A stretch of DNA of 64,000 nucleotides from Arcobacter venerupis. GTDB lineage: Bacteria; Campylobacterota; Campylobacteria; Campylobacterales; Arcobacteraceae. The stretch is taken from NCBI RefSeq assembly GCF_013201665.1, contig NZ_CP053840.1:1116001-1180000 (forward strand), written 5' to 3'. The position numbers and the translations under genes were made by a program. Shown piece after piece: positions 1 to 8,791 of this stretch. The first letter of the stretch is position 1. Every line of letters starts with the position of its first letter. A model generated the notes under the pieces. That model had not been told where the DNA came from, searched no databases, and saw only the letters and a program-made list of their open reading frames with translations.

Positions 1-183
1 GAGTTCCTAAAACAAATACATCAAAATAACTTCGAATCATTTACCTTTAGTCAAAATAAAAAAATAATCATAGGTGTAATAAGCTCAAACAATATGTCAA
101 ATCTAAAATCTAAAATTATGAATGTTTGGAAAATATATAGAGAAAATATGAATAAAAAAGAATTTTCTTTGGGGAAACAGTAA
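1..183 (+). CDS. C-terminal tail of an unidentified protein (5' partial)
   Basis: Frame 1 is open from the window edge for 60 codons and ends with TAA at 181-183. The tail is Lys/Asn-rich with a short hydrophobic strand (KKIIIGVIS). It could be the last strand and helix of a nucleotide-cyclase or receiver-like domain, but too little is present to assign a family. About 240 bases without a recognisable gene follow before the permease. That stretch is extremely AT-rich, and I see no purine riboswitch or clear terminator in it. Confidence 0.5.
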   Translation, partial: EFLKQIHQNNFESFTFSQNKKIIIGVISSNNMSNLKSKIMNVWKIYRENMNKKEFSLGKQ

Positions 184-424
184 AATTCATATAAATTTTA
201 ATATTCTTATTTTTTTTTAAATCTTTATAATAAATATAGAATATATTATGCTTACAATGTATATAATATGCTCATAAATAGTACAATAATTATTAATTTT
301 ATTAAAAATCCACTTCTCCTTGAAAATTATTTTTAAAATTGAGCAAATAGTATACGATGATATTATTCAAAAACTGTATGCAATTATGTACTATTCCAAT
401 ATATTTGATTTTAAGGATAAAAGG

Positions 425-1717
425 ATGGGTTTTTTTAAACTAAAAGAACACAATACAAAAGTAGGAACTGAGTTTTCAGCTGGATTTACTACTTTTTTAA
501 CAATGATGTATATAGTTCCAGTAAATGGATTTGTACTTTCTGATGCTGGACTTCCTATGGATGCTGTTGTTACTGCAACTGCATTAATTACTATTTTAGC
601 AACACTTTTTTCAGGACTTTGGTCTAATACTCCAATTGCAATGAGTGTTGGTATGGGATTAAATGCATACTTTTCTTATGGATTAGTTTTAGGAATGAAT
701 ATTCCTTGGCAAACAGCTTTAGGTATTGTATTTTTATCAGGGATTTTATTTGTGATTTTATCACTAACTGAGTTTAGAGTTTGGGTTATGACTTCAATTC
801 CTATGAATTTAAGACGAGCAATTAGTGCTGGTATTGGTGCTTTTATTGCATTTATTGGTCTTAAACAAATGGGAATGATTGTGGCAAATAAAGCTACTTT
901 AGTATCTCTTGGTGATTTTTCAAATCCAAATGTTCTTCTTGGTGTTTTAGGACTTATTCTTTGTTTTATCTTTTATGCTTACAAAGTTAAAGCTTCATTT
1001 ATTTTATCAATAGCAATAACTTCAATTGTAGCTTGGATTTTTGGATTAGGAAGTTTACCTGAATCAGTGTTATCAATGCCTGCATCTATTGCTCCAATTT
1101 ACCTTAAATTAGATATTTTTAGTGCTATGACTTTATCTTTATTACCTGTAATTATTACTTTTTTAATTACAGATATGTTTGATACTTTAGGAACTTTGAC
1201 AGGAGTTGGAACAAGAGCAAATCTTTTCCAAGAAAATAATAAAGAAGATAAATCACTACAAAGAACACTTGAAGCTGATGCTCTTGCAACAACTGCTGGA
1301 AGTTTATTAGGAGTTTCAACAACAACTTCATTTGTTGAAAGTGCAGCAGGAGTTGAAGCAGGTGGAAGAACTGGATTAACAGCTGTATTTACCGCAATGT
1401 TTTTTGTTACAACTTTGTTTATGTTACCACTTTTTAAATCAATTCCCTCAAATGCAATTTATCCTGTTTTAGTTGTTGTTGGAGTTTTAATGTTTACTGA
1501 ACTTGGGAAAATAGATTTTAAAGAGTCAGATTTAGCTACAAGTGCAGCATCATTTTTAATTGTTATATTAATGCCATTGACATTTTCAATTACAAATGGG
1601 ATATCAGCAGGATTTTTAGTATATACAATTATTAAACTAGCAAAAAGAGAATTTAAAGATTTAAATATCGGGATTCTTGTTATTACTCTTATTAGTATTT
1701 TGGCATTTATTTTATAA
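425..1717 (+). CDS. NCS2-family purine permease (AzgA/GhxP-like)
   Basis: Polytopic inner-membrane permease of the nucleobase-cation symporter-2 superfamily, AzgA branch, which imports hypoxanthine, guanine or adenine with protons. The N-terminal motif EFSAGFTTFLTMMYI-PVN, the stretch GMGLNAYFSYG, and the later DMFDTLGTLTGVG and GSLLGVSTTTSFVESAAGV segments are diagnostic of this branch. The frame is open upstream to 320, but I choose ATG at 425. It has AAGGA eight bases upstream, gives a normal family length of 430 residues, and the 35 residues before it do not look like permease sequence. It lies just before the allantoin/urease genes, which suggests purine or ureide nitrogen use. Specificity among purines cannot be read from the sequence. 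Confidence 0.88.
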   Translation: MGFFKLKEHNTKVGTEFSAGFTTFLTMMYIVPVNGFVLSDAGLPMDAVVTATALITILATLFSGLWSNTPIAMSVGMGLNAYFSYGLVLGMNIPWQTALGIVFLSGILFVILSLTEFRVWVMTSIPMNLRRAISAGIGAFIAFIGLKQMGMIVANKATLVSLGDFSNPNVLLGVLGLILCFIFYAYKVKASFILSIAITSIVAWIFGLGSLPESVLSMPASIAPIYLKLDIFSAMTLSLLPVIITFLITDMFDTLGTLTGVGTRANLFQENNKEDKSLQRTLEADALATTAGSLLGVSTTTSFVESAAGVEAGGRTGLTAVFTAMFFVTTLFMLPLFKSIPSNAIYPVLVVVGVLMFTELGKIDFKESDLATSAASFLIVILMPLTFSITNGISAGFLVYTIIKLAKREFKDLNIGILVITLISILAFIL

Positions 1718-1737
1718 GTAAAAATATTAAAAAAGAG

Positions 1738-1767
1738 TTATTTTTAGGGATTGTTCCCTAAAAATAA
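1738..1767. terminator. Bidirectional terminator between convergent permease and ABC genes
   Basis: Perfect 13-bp arms (1738-1750 and 1755-1767) around a TTGT loop. The stem has an AGGGA/TCCCT core flanked by T and A runs, so it can act in both directions. It sits between the stop of the permease and the stop of the minus-strand ATPase gene. Confidence 0.85.
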
Positions 1768-1769
1768 AA

Positions 1770-2498
1770 TTATAAAACAGAAGATAAAAAATTTTGAAGT
1801 TCTGGTGTTTTAGGATTTGCAAATACTTCGTCACTAGGACCTGTTTCCCAAACTTTACCTTGGTGCATAAATACAACTCTATCCCCAATATCTCTTGCAA
1901 AATTCATTTCGTGAGTTACTAAAATAAGTGTCATTCCCTCTTTAGCAAGATTTTCTAATACTTTTAAAACTTCACCAACAAGTTCTGGGTCAAGTGCAGA
2001 TGTAATCTCATCACACAATAAAATTTTTGGAGACATAGCAAGTGATCTAGCTATTGCAACACGTTGTTTTTGTCCACCTGATAAGCTGTTTGGATATTGG
2101 TTAAACATCTGTTCCATTCCTACTTTTTCAAGACATTGCATTGCTAGTTCTTTACACTCTTTATCAGTTTTATTTAAAACCAATTTTGGAGATAACATTA
2201 CATTTTCACCAGCTGTTTTATGTGGATATAGATTAAAGCCTTGAAAAATCATTCCACATATTTTACTAAGTCTTAATAATTGAACTTCATTTGCTGTAAC
2301 TTCTAAATTACCAACTAAAACATTTCCCTCTTGGTGTTCTTCAAGACCATTAATACATCTTAAAAGCGTACTTTTTCCTGAACCAGATCTACCAATAATA
2401 GAGATTACTTCTCCTGCATTAACTTTTAAATTAATGCCTTTTAAGACATGTTTATCTCCATAATATTTATGAACATTTTCAATACTAACTAGAGGCAT
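1770..2498 (-). CDS. ABC transporter ATP-binding protein, polar amino acid (GlnQ) type
   Basis: Cytoplasmic ATPase of a family-3 importer, 242 residues, normal for GlnQ/HisP. Walker A GRSGSGKST is at residues 36-44, the Q-loop glutamine at 86, signature LSGGQ at 139-143, Walker B ILLCDE at 159-164 and the H-loop His at 196. It is the last gene of a minus-strand operon (binding protein, two permeases, ATPase). Its start overlaps the preceding permease by 14 bases, which suggests translational coupling. Annotation transfer would call it a glutamine or amino-acid transporter, but the context next to allantoin genes leaves the substrate open. Confidence 0.93.
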   Translation of the reverse strand: MPLVSIENVHKYYGDKHVLKGINLKVNAGEVISIIGRSGSGKSTLLRCINGLEEHQEGNVLVGNLEVTANEVQLLRLSKICGMIFQGFNLYPHKTAGENVMLSPKLVLNKTDKECKELAMQCLEKVGMEQMFNQYPNSLSGGQKQRVAIARSLAMSPKILLCDEITSALDPELVGEVLKVLENLAKEGMTLILVTHEMNFARDIGDRVVFMHQGKVWETGPSDEVFANPKTPELQNFLSSVL

Positions 2499-3135
2499 TT
2501 AATTTCCTTTCTAAATATTTACTATATCTTGTTAGTGGATAGCAAATTAAAAAATATAATAAAGCAACCATTGCGAACACTTTAAATGGTTCAAATGTTG
2601 CATTATTTAACATAGTTCCAGCTTTTGTAAGTTCAACAAAACCAATTATTGAAGCTAGAGCTGTTCCTTTTACAACTTGTACTGAAAAGCCAACAGTTGG
2701 TGCAGTGGCTACTCTTATTGATTGGGGAATTATTACATGAAATATTGTTTGATAATAGTTCAATCCCATTGTTTTACAAGCTTCCCATTGTCCTTTTGGA
2801 ACAGAATCTAAACATCCTCTCCAAATTTCGCATAAAAATGCACTTGTAAATAGTGTTAAAGCCAATGAAGCAGCAGCCCAAGCTCCAATATCTAAACCTA
2901 ATAATGACAAACCAAAAAAAGCTAGGAATAACTGCATTAATAAAGGAATACCTTGAAATATTTCAACATATAAATTTATACAAAATGAGATAATTGGATT
3001 ATTCATCATTCGTAAAATACTTAATATTCCAGCAACAACTCCACCACCAATAAATGCAATTAAAGATAATAATATTGTCCATCTAGCTGCCAATAAAAGA
3101 TTTTGAAATATATCCATATTTGTAAATTGTTCCAT
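2485..3135 (-). CDS. ABC importer permease 2, HisM/GlnP family
   Basis: Inner-membrane subunit of 216 residues with about five hydrophobic segments. The EAA-type cytoplasmic loop (QWEACKTMGLNYYQTIFHVI-PQSIR) contacts the ATPase. It belongs to the His/Glu/Gln/Arg/opine permease family. It lies between the other permease (13-base gap) and the ATPase (overlap), so the transporter is probably a heterodimer in the membrane. Confidence 0.92.
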   Translation of the reverse strand: MEQFTNMDIFQNLLLAARWTILLSLIAFIGGGVVAGILSILRMMNNPIISFCINLYVEIFQGIPLLMQLFLAFFGLSLLGLDIGAWAAASLALTLFTSAFLCEIWRGCLDSVPKGQWEACKTMGLNYYQTIFHVIIPQSIRVATAPTVGFSVQVVKGTALASIIGFVELTKAGTMLNNATFEPFKVFAMVALLYFLICYPLTRYSKYLERKLNASS

Positions 3136-3148
3136 TATAAAATCCTTT

Positions 3149-3817
3149 TTACATTAGATGAGATTTAAATATTTTTTTACTTGCAAAGTTCAAAATAAAC
3201 CGTAATAAAACTGCAAGAATTAAATAAATAAAAGTAACAACAAAATAAGATTCAAAACTCAAAAATGTTCTTGATTGAATAAAGTTAGCAGTAAATGTTA
3301 ACTCTTCAACAGAAATTTGTGATAAAACAGATGAACCTAACATAACTATAATACATTGACTAATTAAAGCAGGAGATATTTTGTTAAAAGCTTGGGGTAA
3401 AACAATATGGAAAAAAATTTGTGACCATTTTAATCCTAATGTTTTTCCAGCTTCCCATTGACCTTTGTCTGTGGCTTCAACTCCTGCTCGTATAATCTCT
3501 GTTGAATAAGCACCTAAATTTATAATCATAGCAATCATTCCAGCTTCAAGTGCTGTTAACTTAAAGCCAAGAGTTGGTAAACCAAAAAATATAAAAAATA
3601 GTTGAACTATAAAAGGTGTATTTCTAATAACTTCTACAAAACCTCCAACAAGATTTTGTAAAAAAGTATTTTTCCCTACTCTTGAAGCAGCACCTAAAAC
3701 TCCTAAGAATACACCAAAAATAGTTGTCGCTGCAGTGATTTGAATAGTTAATATTACACCATTTATAAGCTCTTTATAATATGGTGTTAATCCTACAAAA
3801 TCCAATTGATAATTCAT
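3149..3817 (-). CDS. ABC importer permease 1, HisQ/GlnP family
   Basis: Inner-membrane subunit of 222 residues. The EAA loop QWEAGKTLGLKWSQIFFHIV-PQAF is near residues 119-142, and the stretch RNTPFIVQLFFIFFGLP (about 65-81) is typical of the family. It starts 12 bases after the binding-protein stop and is co-transcribed with it. It pairs with the neighbouring 216-residue permease. Confidence 0.92.
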   Translation of the reverse strand: MNYQLDFVGLTPYYKELINGVILTIQITAATTIFGVFLGVLGAASRVGKNTFLQNLVGGFVEVIRNTPFIVQLFFIFFGLPTLGFKLTALEAGMIAMIINLGAYSTEIIRAGVEATDKGQWEAGKTLGLKWSQIFFHIVLPQAFNKISPALISQCIIVMLGSSVLSQISVEELTFTANFIQSRTFLSFESYFVVTFIYLILAVLLRFILNFASKKIFKSHLM

Positions 3818-3829
3818 AAAAATCCTTTA

Positions 3830-4606
3830 TTATAAATCTTTTGGTAAATCAGCTTTTAACCATTTTAATGATGTTTTATTAAGTTCCCCATTTTCTTTTA
3901 ATTCACTAATTAAATCATTAATAAATTGTTTTAATTCTGCTTGATCTTTTTTCATACCAATAAAACAAGGAGAGTTTTTAATTGCAAATTTAGCTTCAGG
4001 TGCACTATTTGGATGTTTTGTTGCAATGTCACTTACGATAACATTTCCAGTTGCTATTAATTTAACTTGTCCAGAAATATAAGCAGAAATCGTTGTATTG
4101 TTATCTTCAAATCTTTTAACATTTACACTTGAATCAACTAATTTACTTAATTCAATATCTTCAACAGAACCTCTTGTAACACCAATAGTTTTTCCACTTA
4201 ATTCAGCTGCATTTGAAACACTTACATCTTTACTTCCAAAAACACCTAAGAAAAATGGTGCATAAGTATTTGAGAAATCAATAGCTTTTTCTCTTTCTGG
4301 ATTTTTTCCTAAACTTGAAATAATCAAATCAACTTTTCCTGTTTGTAAATAAGGAATTCTATTTGCACTTGTAACGGGAACTAATTGAAGTTTTACATCT
4401 AATTTTTTAGCAATAAAATTTGCCATATCAATATCATAACCTTGAACACTCATATCTTTACTAACTGAACCAAATGGAGGAAAGTCTTGAGGTACTGCAA
4501 TTTTTATTGTTTTTGCCTCTTTAATAGAATCTAAATCTCCTGCATATGCAAACTGACTAGCAAGAATTGCACCAACTGTAAACGCTTTAACTAATTTTTT
4601 TAACAT
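3830..4606 (-). CDS. Periplasmic substrate-binding protein, family 3 (possible ureide or amino-acid binder)
   Basis: Exported receptor of the importer, 258 residues, with an N-terminal signal peptide ending near ASQFAYA. The family-3 signature GYDIDMANFIAKKL is at about 57-69. The Arg that binds the ligand carboxylate in amino-acid receptors is kept (NPEREKAIDF, R105). By my manual alignment, the Asp that normally binds the alpha-amino group (within a G-x-x-D-A-x-x-x-D segment) is replaced in GQVKLIATGN, residues 179-188. This suggests a carboxylate ligand without a standard alpha-amino group, such as a ureide. The gene heads the minus-strand operon and is divergent from the GntR regulator of the allantoin genes. 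Substrate is inference only. Confidence 0.88.
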   Translation of the reverse strand: MLKKLVKAFTVGAILASQFAYAGDLDSIKEAKTIKIAVPQDFPPFGSVSKDMSVQGYDIDMANFIAKKLDVKLQLVPVTSANRIPYLQTGKVDLIISSLGKNPEREKAIDFSNTYAPFFLGVFGSKDVSVSNAAELSGKTIGVTRGSVEDIELSKLVDSSVNVKRFEDNNTTISAYISGQVKLIATGNVIVSDIATKHPNSAPEAKFAIKNSPCFIGMKKDQAELKQFINDLISELKENGELNKTSLKWLKADLPKDL

Positions 4607-4639
4607 CTTTTATCCTTTTGAATTATTGTTGACACTTTA

Positions 4640-4654
4640 TGTAGATTATCTACA
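4640..4654. promoter_or_regulatory. Palindromic operator candidate for the GntR/FCD regulator
   Basis: The 15-bp site TGTAGATTATCTACA is a perfect inverted repeat (arms 4640-4646 and 4648-4654) about 34 bases upstream of the binding-protein start on the minus strand. FadR/FCD regulators commonly bind short palindromes with GT and AC half-sites. It shares TTGTAGA-like half-sites with the two elements beside the GntR start. Confidence 0.5.
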
Positions 4655-4823
4655 ATAGTAAATAATATGTATCAATCATTTTCACAATTCTAAGATATGA
4701 TTTGTATTTAGTCAACACAATATCTGTTTATAAAATAAACATTTAACTATTTTAAATTTAAGACAAATATAATTTATAAATATAATCATAAAAATGTATA
4801 TTTTATGTACAGAAAAACTGAAA

Positions 4824-4860
4824 TATAATTGTAGACAATAATATATAATTGTAGAACATA
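4824..4860 (+). promoter_or_regulatory. Tandem TATAATTGTAGA repeats in front of the GntR gene
   Basis: Two near-identical 17-base units start at 4824 and 4844. The first contains the perfect inverted repeat ATTGT-AG-ACAAT (4828-4839) and the second the related ATTGTAGAACAT. Spacing is exactly 20 bases, about two helical turns. They overlap the likely core promoter and ribosome-binding region of the regulator gene, consistent with autoregulation. Confidence 0.5.
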
Positions 4861-4875
4861 TTTGATGGAGTATTT

Positions 4876-5565
4876 ATGAATAATAGTGAATTAGCAGTTG
4901 ATGAAGTAATTATAAATTATATATTTGATGAAATATTTGATAAACGATTTCACCCTGGAATGAAATTATCTGAAAGTGTTTTTGCACAAAAATTTGATGT
5001 AAGTCGAGATACCGTGAGAAAAGCTTTTAGTCAATTACAAAGTATGGGAATCGTTATATATAAAAAGAATCAAGGTTTTAATCTAAAATGGCTAACAGAA
5101 GATGATACAAAAAAAGTATATCAAGCCAGAAATATTATTGAAGCGGGAATTATTACATTAGTGACTCAAAGATATACTTTAGGATTAATTGACTTATCAG
5201 TATTAAAAAATGAAGTTGAAACAGAAAAATATTTAAAAACAACATTTAGAAATGGTGAGTATGTTAAAACATCTTGTGATTTTCATCTAAATCTTGCACT
5301 TTTAAGTGAGAATGAATTTTTGATAAATGCCTTAACTCCTCTAATTCCTTTAAGTATTTTAGCTGGATTAGTTTATGAAGATTGTAACTCTTGTTTTTGT
5401 TCTTATGATGAACATAATGATTTAATAAAAGCAATTAAATCAAATGATGTTGATTATGCAAAAAGTATTATGAATCATCATTTGCACCATTGTGTGGAAG
5501 CGTTAAATTTTAATAAAACAATTGTAGATAAAACTCCAACTGCAAATTTTAGAGAAACAATATGA
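4876..5565 (+). CDS. GntR-family transcriptional regulator, FadR/FCD subfamily (allantoin cluster)
   Basis: Cytoplasmic DNA-binding regulator, 229 residues. An N-terminal winged helix (about 10-70; ESVFAQKFDVSRDTVRKAF recognition region) is followed by an all-helical FCD ligand domain (about 78-215) with His residues in CDFHLNLALLSE and in the final NHHLHH helix that may bind a metal. The stop overlaps the allantoinase start (ATGA), so the regulator is co-transcribed with the catabolic genes. A ureide or related metabolite is a likely effector, which is inference. Palindromic sites lie on both sides of the divergent promoter region. Confidence 0.9.
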   Translation: MNNSELAVDEVIINYIFDEIFDKRFHPGMKLSESVFAQKFDVSRDTVRKAFSQLQSMGIVIYKKNQGFNLKWLTEDDTKKVYQARNIIEAGIITLVTQRYTLGLIDLSVLKNEVETEKYLKTTFRNGEYVKTSCDFHLNLALLSENEFLINALTPLIPLSILAGLVYEDCNSCFCSYDEHNDLIKAIKSNDVDYAKSIMNHHLHHCVEALNFNKTIVDKTPTANFRETI

Positions 5566-6488
5566 ACTTTGAAATAGAAAACTACCCAAGAGATTTAATT
5601 GGTTATGCAAATGAACCAATAAATCCAAAATGGCCAAATAATGCTAAAGTAGCTTTACAATTTGTTTTAAATTATGAAGAGGGAGCAGAAAACTGCATAC
5701 TTCATGGAGATAAATCATCTGAGATTTTTTTATCTGATATGATAAATCCAGAAGCTTTTGTAGGACAAAGACATAAATCAATTGAATCGCTTTATGAGTA
5801 TGGTTCAAGGGTTGGAGTATGGAGAATTTTAGAGCTTTTTAAAGAGTTTGATATTCCAGTTACTATTTTTGCAGTTGCAATGGCAGTTGCTAGAAATCCA
5901 AAACTAGCAGAATATCTTGCAAAACATGATTATGACATCTGTTCTCATGGATATAGATGGATAAATTATCAGAAAATTGAGGAATCAATAGAAAGAGAAC
6001 ATTTATATAAAAGTATAGAAGTTTTAACAAAAATGATAGGTAAAAGACCACTTGGTTGGTACACAGGACGAGATAGTGAAAATACACGAAAATTAGTTGT
6101 AGAAGAGGGTGGATTTTTATACGATAGTGATGCTTATAATGATGATTTACCATATTTTGCTCCTGAAATAACTACAAAACAACATCTTGTAATTCCATAT
6201 ACTATGGACAATAACGATATGAGATTTTTACCAAATGGTTTTTCTTATAGTGAGCAATTTTTTAACTATTTAAAAGATAGTTTTGATGTTTTATATGATG
6301 AGGGTAAAACAAATCCTAAAATGATGTCAATTGGTATGCATTGCAGAATTTTAGGACATCCTGGAAAAATTATGGCTATGAGAAGATTTTTGGAATATGT
6401 AAGAAAATTTGATGATGTTTGGTTTTGTAAAAGAGCTGATATAGCAAATCATTGGATAAAAAATTTTAAAAATAATAAGGAAAAATGA
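5562..6488 (+). CDS. puuE: Allantoinase, PuuE type (NodB-fold)
   Basis: Cytosolic hydrolase of 308 residues that opens the hydantoin ring of allantoin to allantoate. The family is a metal-independent member of the polysaccharide-deacetylase (NodB) fold. Diagnostic stretches are YPRDLIGY (9-16), VALQFVLNYEEGAE (28-41), the DICSHGYRW core and the C-terminal GMHCRILGHPGK. It overlaps the regulator by four bases upstream and the allantoicase by four bases downstream, so the three are translationally coupled. The context with allantoicase and ureidoglycolate lyase supports allantoinase over a sugar deacetylase. Confidence 0.9.
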   Translation: MNFEIENYPRDLIGYANEPINPKWPNNAKVALQFVLNYEEGAENCILHGDKSSEIFLSDMINPEAFVGQRHKSIESLYEYGSRVGVWRILELFKEFDIPVTIFAVAMAVARNPKLAEYLAKHDYDICSHGYRWINYQKIEESIEREHLYKSIEVLTKMIGKRPLGWYTGRDSENTRKLVVEEGGFLYDSDAYNDDLPYFAPEITTKQHLVIPYTMDNNDMRFLPNGFSYSEQFFNYLKDSFDVLYDEGKTNPKMMSIGMHCRILGHPGKIMAMRRFLEYVRKFDDVWFCKRADIANHWIKNFKNNKEK

Positions 6489-7486
6489 TGATAAATGTAG
6501 CAAGTATTGAACTTGGAAGTAAAGTAATTTTTACAACTGATGAATTTTTTGCAAGTGCAGATAGAATGCTTCAAGAAAGTGAAGCTGTATTTAAAGAAGA
6601 GTTCGATGAAAATGGTCATTGGATGGATGGTTGGGAAACACGAAGACGAAGAAATGGTGGGAATGACTATTGTATTATTAAACTAGGAACCATGTCAAAA
6701 ATCAACTCTTTTTTAGTTGATACATCTTTTTTTAGGGGAAATTATCCCTTAGCTATTTCTATTAAAGCATATAATGCAAAAGATATGAAAGATGAAGAAT
6801 TTTTAGAAAAATATGAAAGCTTAGAGAGTTTTGAACTTTTAGCTCAAAGTGATTTACAAGGACATAATAAACACTCTTTTGATTCAAGTTTTACAAGTGA
6901 AATTACTCACTTAAAAGTTGATATTTTTCCAGATGGAGGAATTGCAAGATTTAAAGCTTTTGGCGAAATTTGTTTTGATGAAAAGCTTTATGAACAAGAA
7001 AATATAAATGTTATTTCTATGAGAAATGGAGCAAGAGATATTTATACAAACAATGAGTTTTATGGTTCATTAAAAAATATTTTAAAAGATGAAGATGCTT
7101 TAAATATGGGTGATGGTTGGGAAACAAGAAGAAGAAGAGAACCAGGATTTGACTGGGGAATTATTGAACTTGCAAAACCAGCAATTATTGATAATATTAT
7201 GATTGACACAAAGTTTTTTAAAGGAAATTTTGCAGATTCTTTTTCTATTTGTGCTGCATATTTAGAAAATACAACAGATAATTCAGTAATTACGCAAAGT
7301 ATGTTTTGGGAAGAGTTAATCCCAAAACAAAAATTAACAATGAATAATAAACACTATTTTGATGAGACTTTTTTACTTCATAAAAAACCAATTACTCACA
7401 TAAGAATCAATATTTTTCCAGATGGTGGAATTTCAAGATTAAAACTATTTGGAAAATTTATTAGAGTTGAAGAGCTTGGAAAATAA
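6485..7486 (+). CDS. alc: Allantoicase
   Basis: Hydrolyses allantoate to ureidoglycolate and urea. The 333-residue protein is the usual internal duplication of two jelly-roll domains. DGWETRRRR occurs at the start of both halves (near residues 49 and 215), and IFPDGGI(A/S)R near the end of both. The start overlaps the allantoinase stop (ATGATG). It supplies the first of two ureas released from allantoin, linking it to the urease genes downstream. Confidence 0.93.
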   Translation: MMINVASIELGSKVIFTTDEFFASADRMLQESEAVFKEEFDENGHWMDGWETRRRRNGGNDYCIIKLGTMSKINSFLVDTSFFRGNYPLAISIKAYNAKDMKDEEFLEKYESLESFELLAQSDLQGHNKHSFDSSFTSEITHLKVDIFPDGGIARFKAFGEICFDEKLYEQENINVISMRNGARDIYTNNEFYGSLKNILKDEDALNMGDGWETRRRREPGFDWGIIELAKPAIIDNIMIDTKFFKGNFADSFSICAAYLENTTDNSVITQSMFWEELIPKQKLTMNNKHYFDETFLLHKKPITHIRINIFPDGGISRLKLFGKFIRVEELGK

Positions 7487-7488
7487 GT

Positions 7489-8001
7489 ATGAAAAAAGTT
7501 TTAAAACCTATTGCTTTAACTTGTGAAAATTTTGAAGCATATGGAAAAGTATTAAGTGTAGAGCAAAGTGAATCAATTGTTATAAATAATGGTTTTGCCA
7601 ATAAACATTATAATCTATGTAATATGGATTGTAATGATTTTGGAGGAGTTGCTACTTTTCATTTATATGTTGGTAAAAAAAGAGAGTTTCCTCTAAAAAT
7701 AAATATGATGGAAAAACATCCATATTTCTCACAAACATTTATGCCAAGAAGTACAAAACCATTTTTATTAGTAGTTGCCCTTGGTGATGAAAAACCTGAT
7801 TTAAATACATTAAAAGTTTTTAAAACAAATGGAAATCAAGGTGTCTTTTACAAAAAAGCAATCTGGCATTTTCCTTTGATTAGTTTAGAAGATAATGAAC
7901 AATTTATTGTAATAGATAGAAGTGATTTGGGAAAGAGTGAGAATAAAGTTGTTGATTGTATAGAGTTAGAACTAAGTGAAGATATTGAAATTTTGAAGTA
8001 G
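7489..8001 (+). CDS. allA: Ureidoglycolate lyase
   Basis: Splits ureidoglycolate into glyoxylate and urea. It is 170 residues, normal for AllA, a cupin-fold enzyme. Recognisable stretches are the N-terminal FEAYGKVL, the strand TFHLYVGKKREFP, MEKHPYFSQTF-MP and GVFYKKAIWHFPLI near residue 119. It starts two bases after the allantoicase stop. Together with the two preceding genes it completes allantoin breakdown to glyoxylate plus two urea. Confidence 0.9.
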   Translation: MKKVLKPIALTCENFEAYGKVLSVEQSESIVINNGFANKHYNLCNMDCNDFGGVATFHLYVGKKREFPLKINMMEKHPYFSQTFMPRSTKPFLLVVALGDEKPDLNTLKVFKTNGNQGVFYKKAIWHFPLISLEDNEQFIVIDRSDLGKSENKVVDCIELELSEDIEILK

Positions 8002-8112
8002 AAATTATATGCTTAATAAATATACAGGTGCAAAAATAATAATCGTTTTAAATTTGATAAACTAATACTGAAATTTTTAATATATATAATAATTTTAAAA
8101 GGAGATAATAAG

Positions 8113-8790
8113 ATGTTTCTTACAAATCGTGAACAAGAAAAACTAATGCTTTATACAGCTTCATGTCTAGCACATGAGAGAAAAAATAGAGGTTTAAAAC
8201 TAAACTTTCCAGAAGCTACAGCAATTTTGAGCTCATATATAATTGAAGGTGCAAGGGATGGAAAAAGTGTTGCCCAACTTATGGTTGATGCTACAAAAGT
8301 TCTAAAAGAAGAGCATGTTATGGATGGAGTGGCTTCCATGATGCATATGGTTCAAGTGGAAGCTACTTTTGATGATGGAACAAAACTTGTTACTGTTCAT
8401 AATCCAATCCCTTATAAAAATAGTTCAGATTTACCAGGTGCTTATTTAATAGACGAGGGTGAAATAGAATTAAATGCAAATAAACAAGTTATTACTATTG
8501 AAGTTGAAAACAAAGGTGATAGACCAGTTCAAATAGGTTCACATTATCACTTCTTTGAAGTAAATAGTGCTTTAGATTTTGATAGAAGCCAAGCTTATGG
8601 AAAAAGACTTGATGTTGCAGCTGGAACTTCTGTACGGTTTGAGCCGGGTTCTATAAAAAGTATTAACTTAATAGATTTTAGTGGAAGAAGATATGTGAGT
8701 GGATTTAATGGTTTGGTTGAGGGCTTTTTAGATGATGAAAATGTAAAAGCCAAAGCAATGCAAAATCTAAATAAGTTTTTAGGAGTATAA
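8113..8790 (+). CDS. ureAB: Urease fused gamma/beta subunit (UreA-UreB)
   Basis: Structural urease subunit of 225 residues in which the gamma domain (about 1-100; [22 protein letters not shown]) and beta domain (about 108-220; [26 protein letters not shown]) are one chain, as in Helicobacter and Arcobacter ureases. The SD AAAGGAGA lies about ten bases before the ATG. A TATAAT-like box at 8085-8090 in the 111-base gap after allA may be a separate promoter. ureD, which leads this operon in some relatives, is not present here. Confidence 0.95.
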   Translation: MFLTNREQEKLMLYTASCLAHERKNRGLKLNFPEATAILSSYIIEGARDGKSVAQLMVDATKVLKEEHVMDGVASMMHMVQVEATFDDGTKLVTVHNPIPYKNSSDLPGAYLIDEGEIELNANKQVITIEVENKGDRPVQIGSHYHFFEVNSALDFDRSQAYGKRLDVAAGTSVRFEPGSIKSINLIDFSGRRYVSGFNGLVEGFLDDENVKAKAMQNLNKFLGV

Positions 8791-8791
8791 G

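Noticed and set aside
184-424. Purine riboswitch before the NCS2 permease
   Set aside because: I looked for the three-way junction with its paired loops and conserved core, and found only AT-rich sequence.
8002-8112. NikR box before ureAB
   Set aside because: AT-rich half-sites resembling TATAATAATT can be picked out, but no symmetric pair at the right spacing is convincing.
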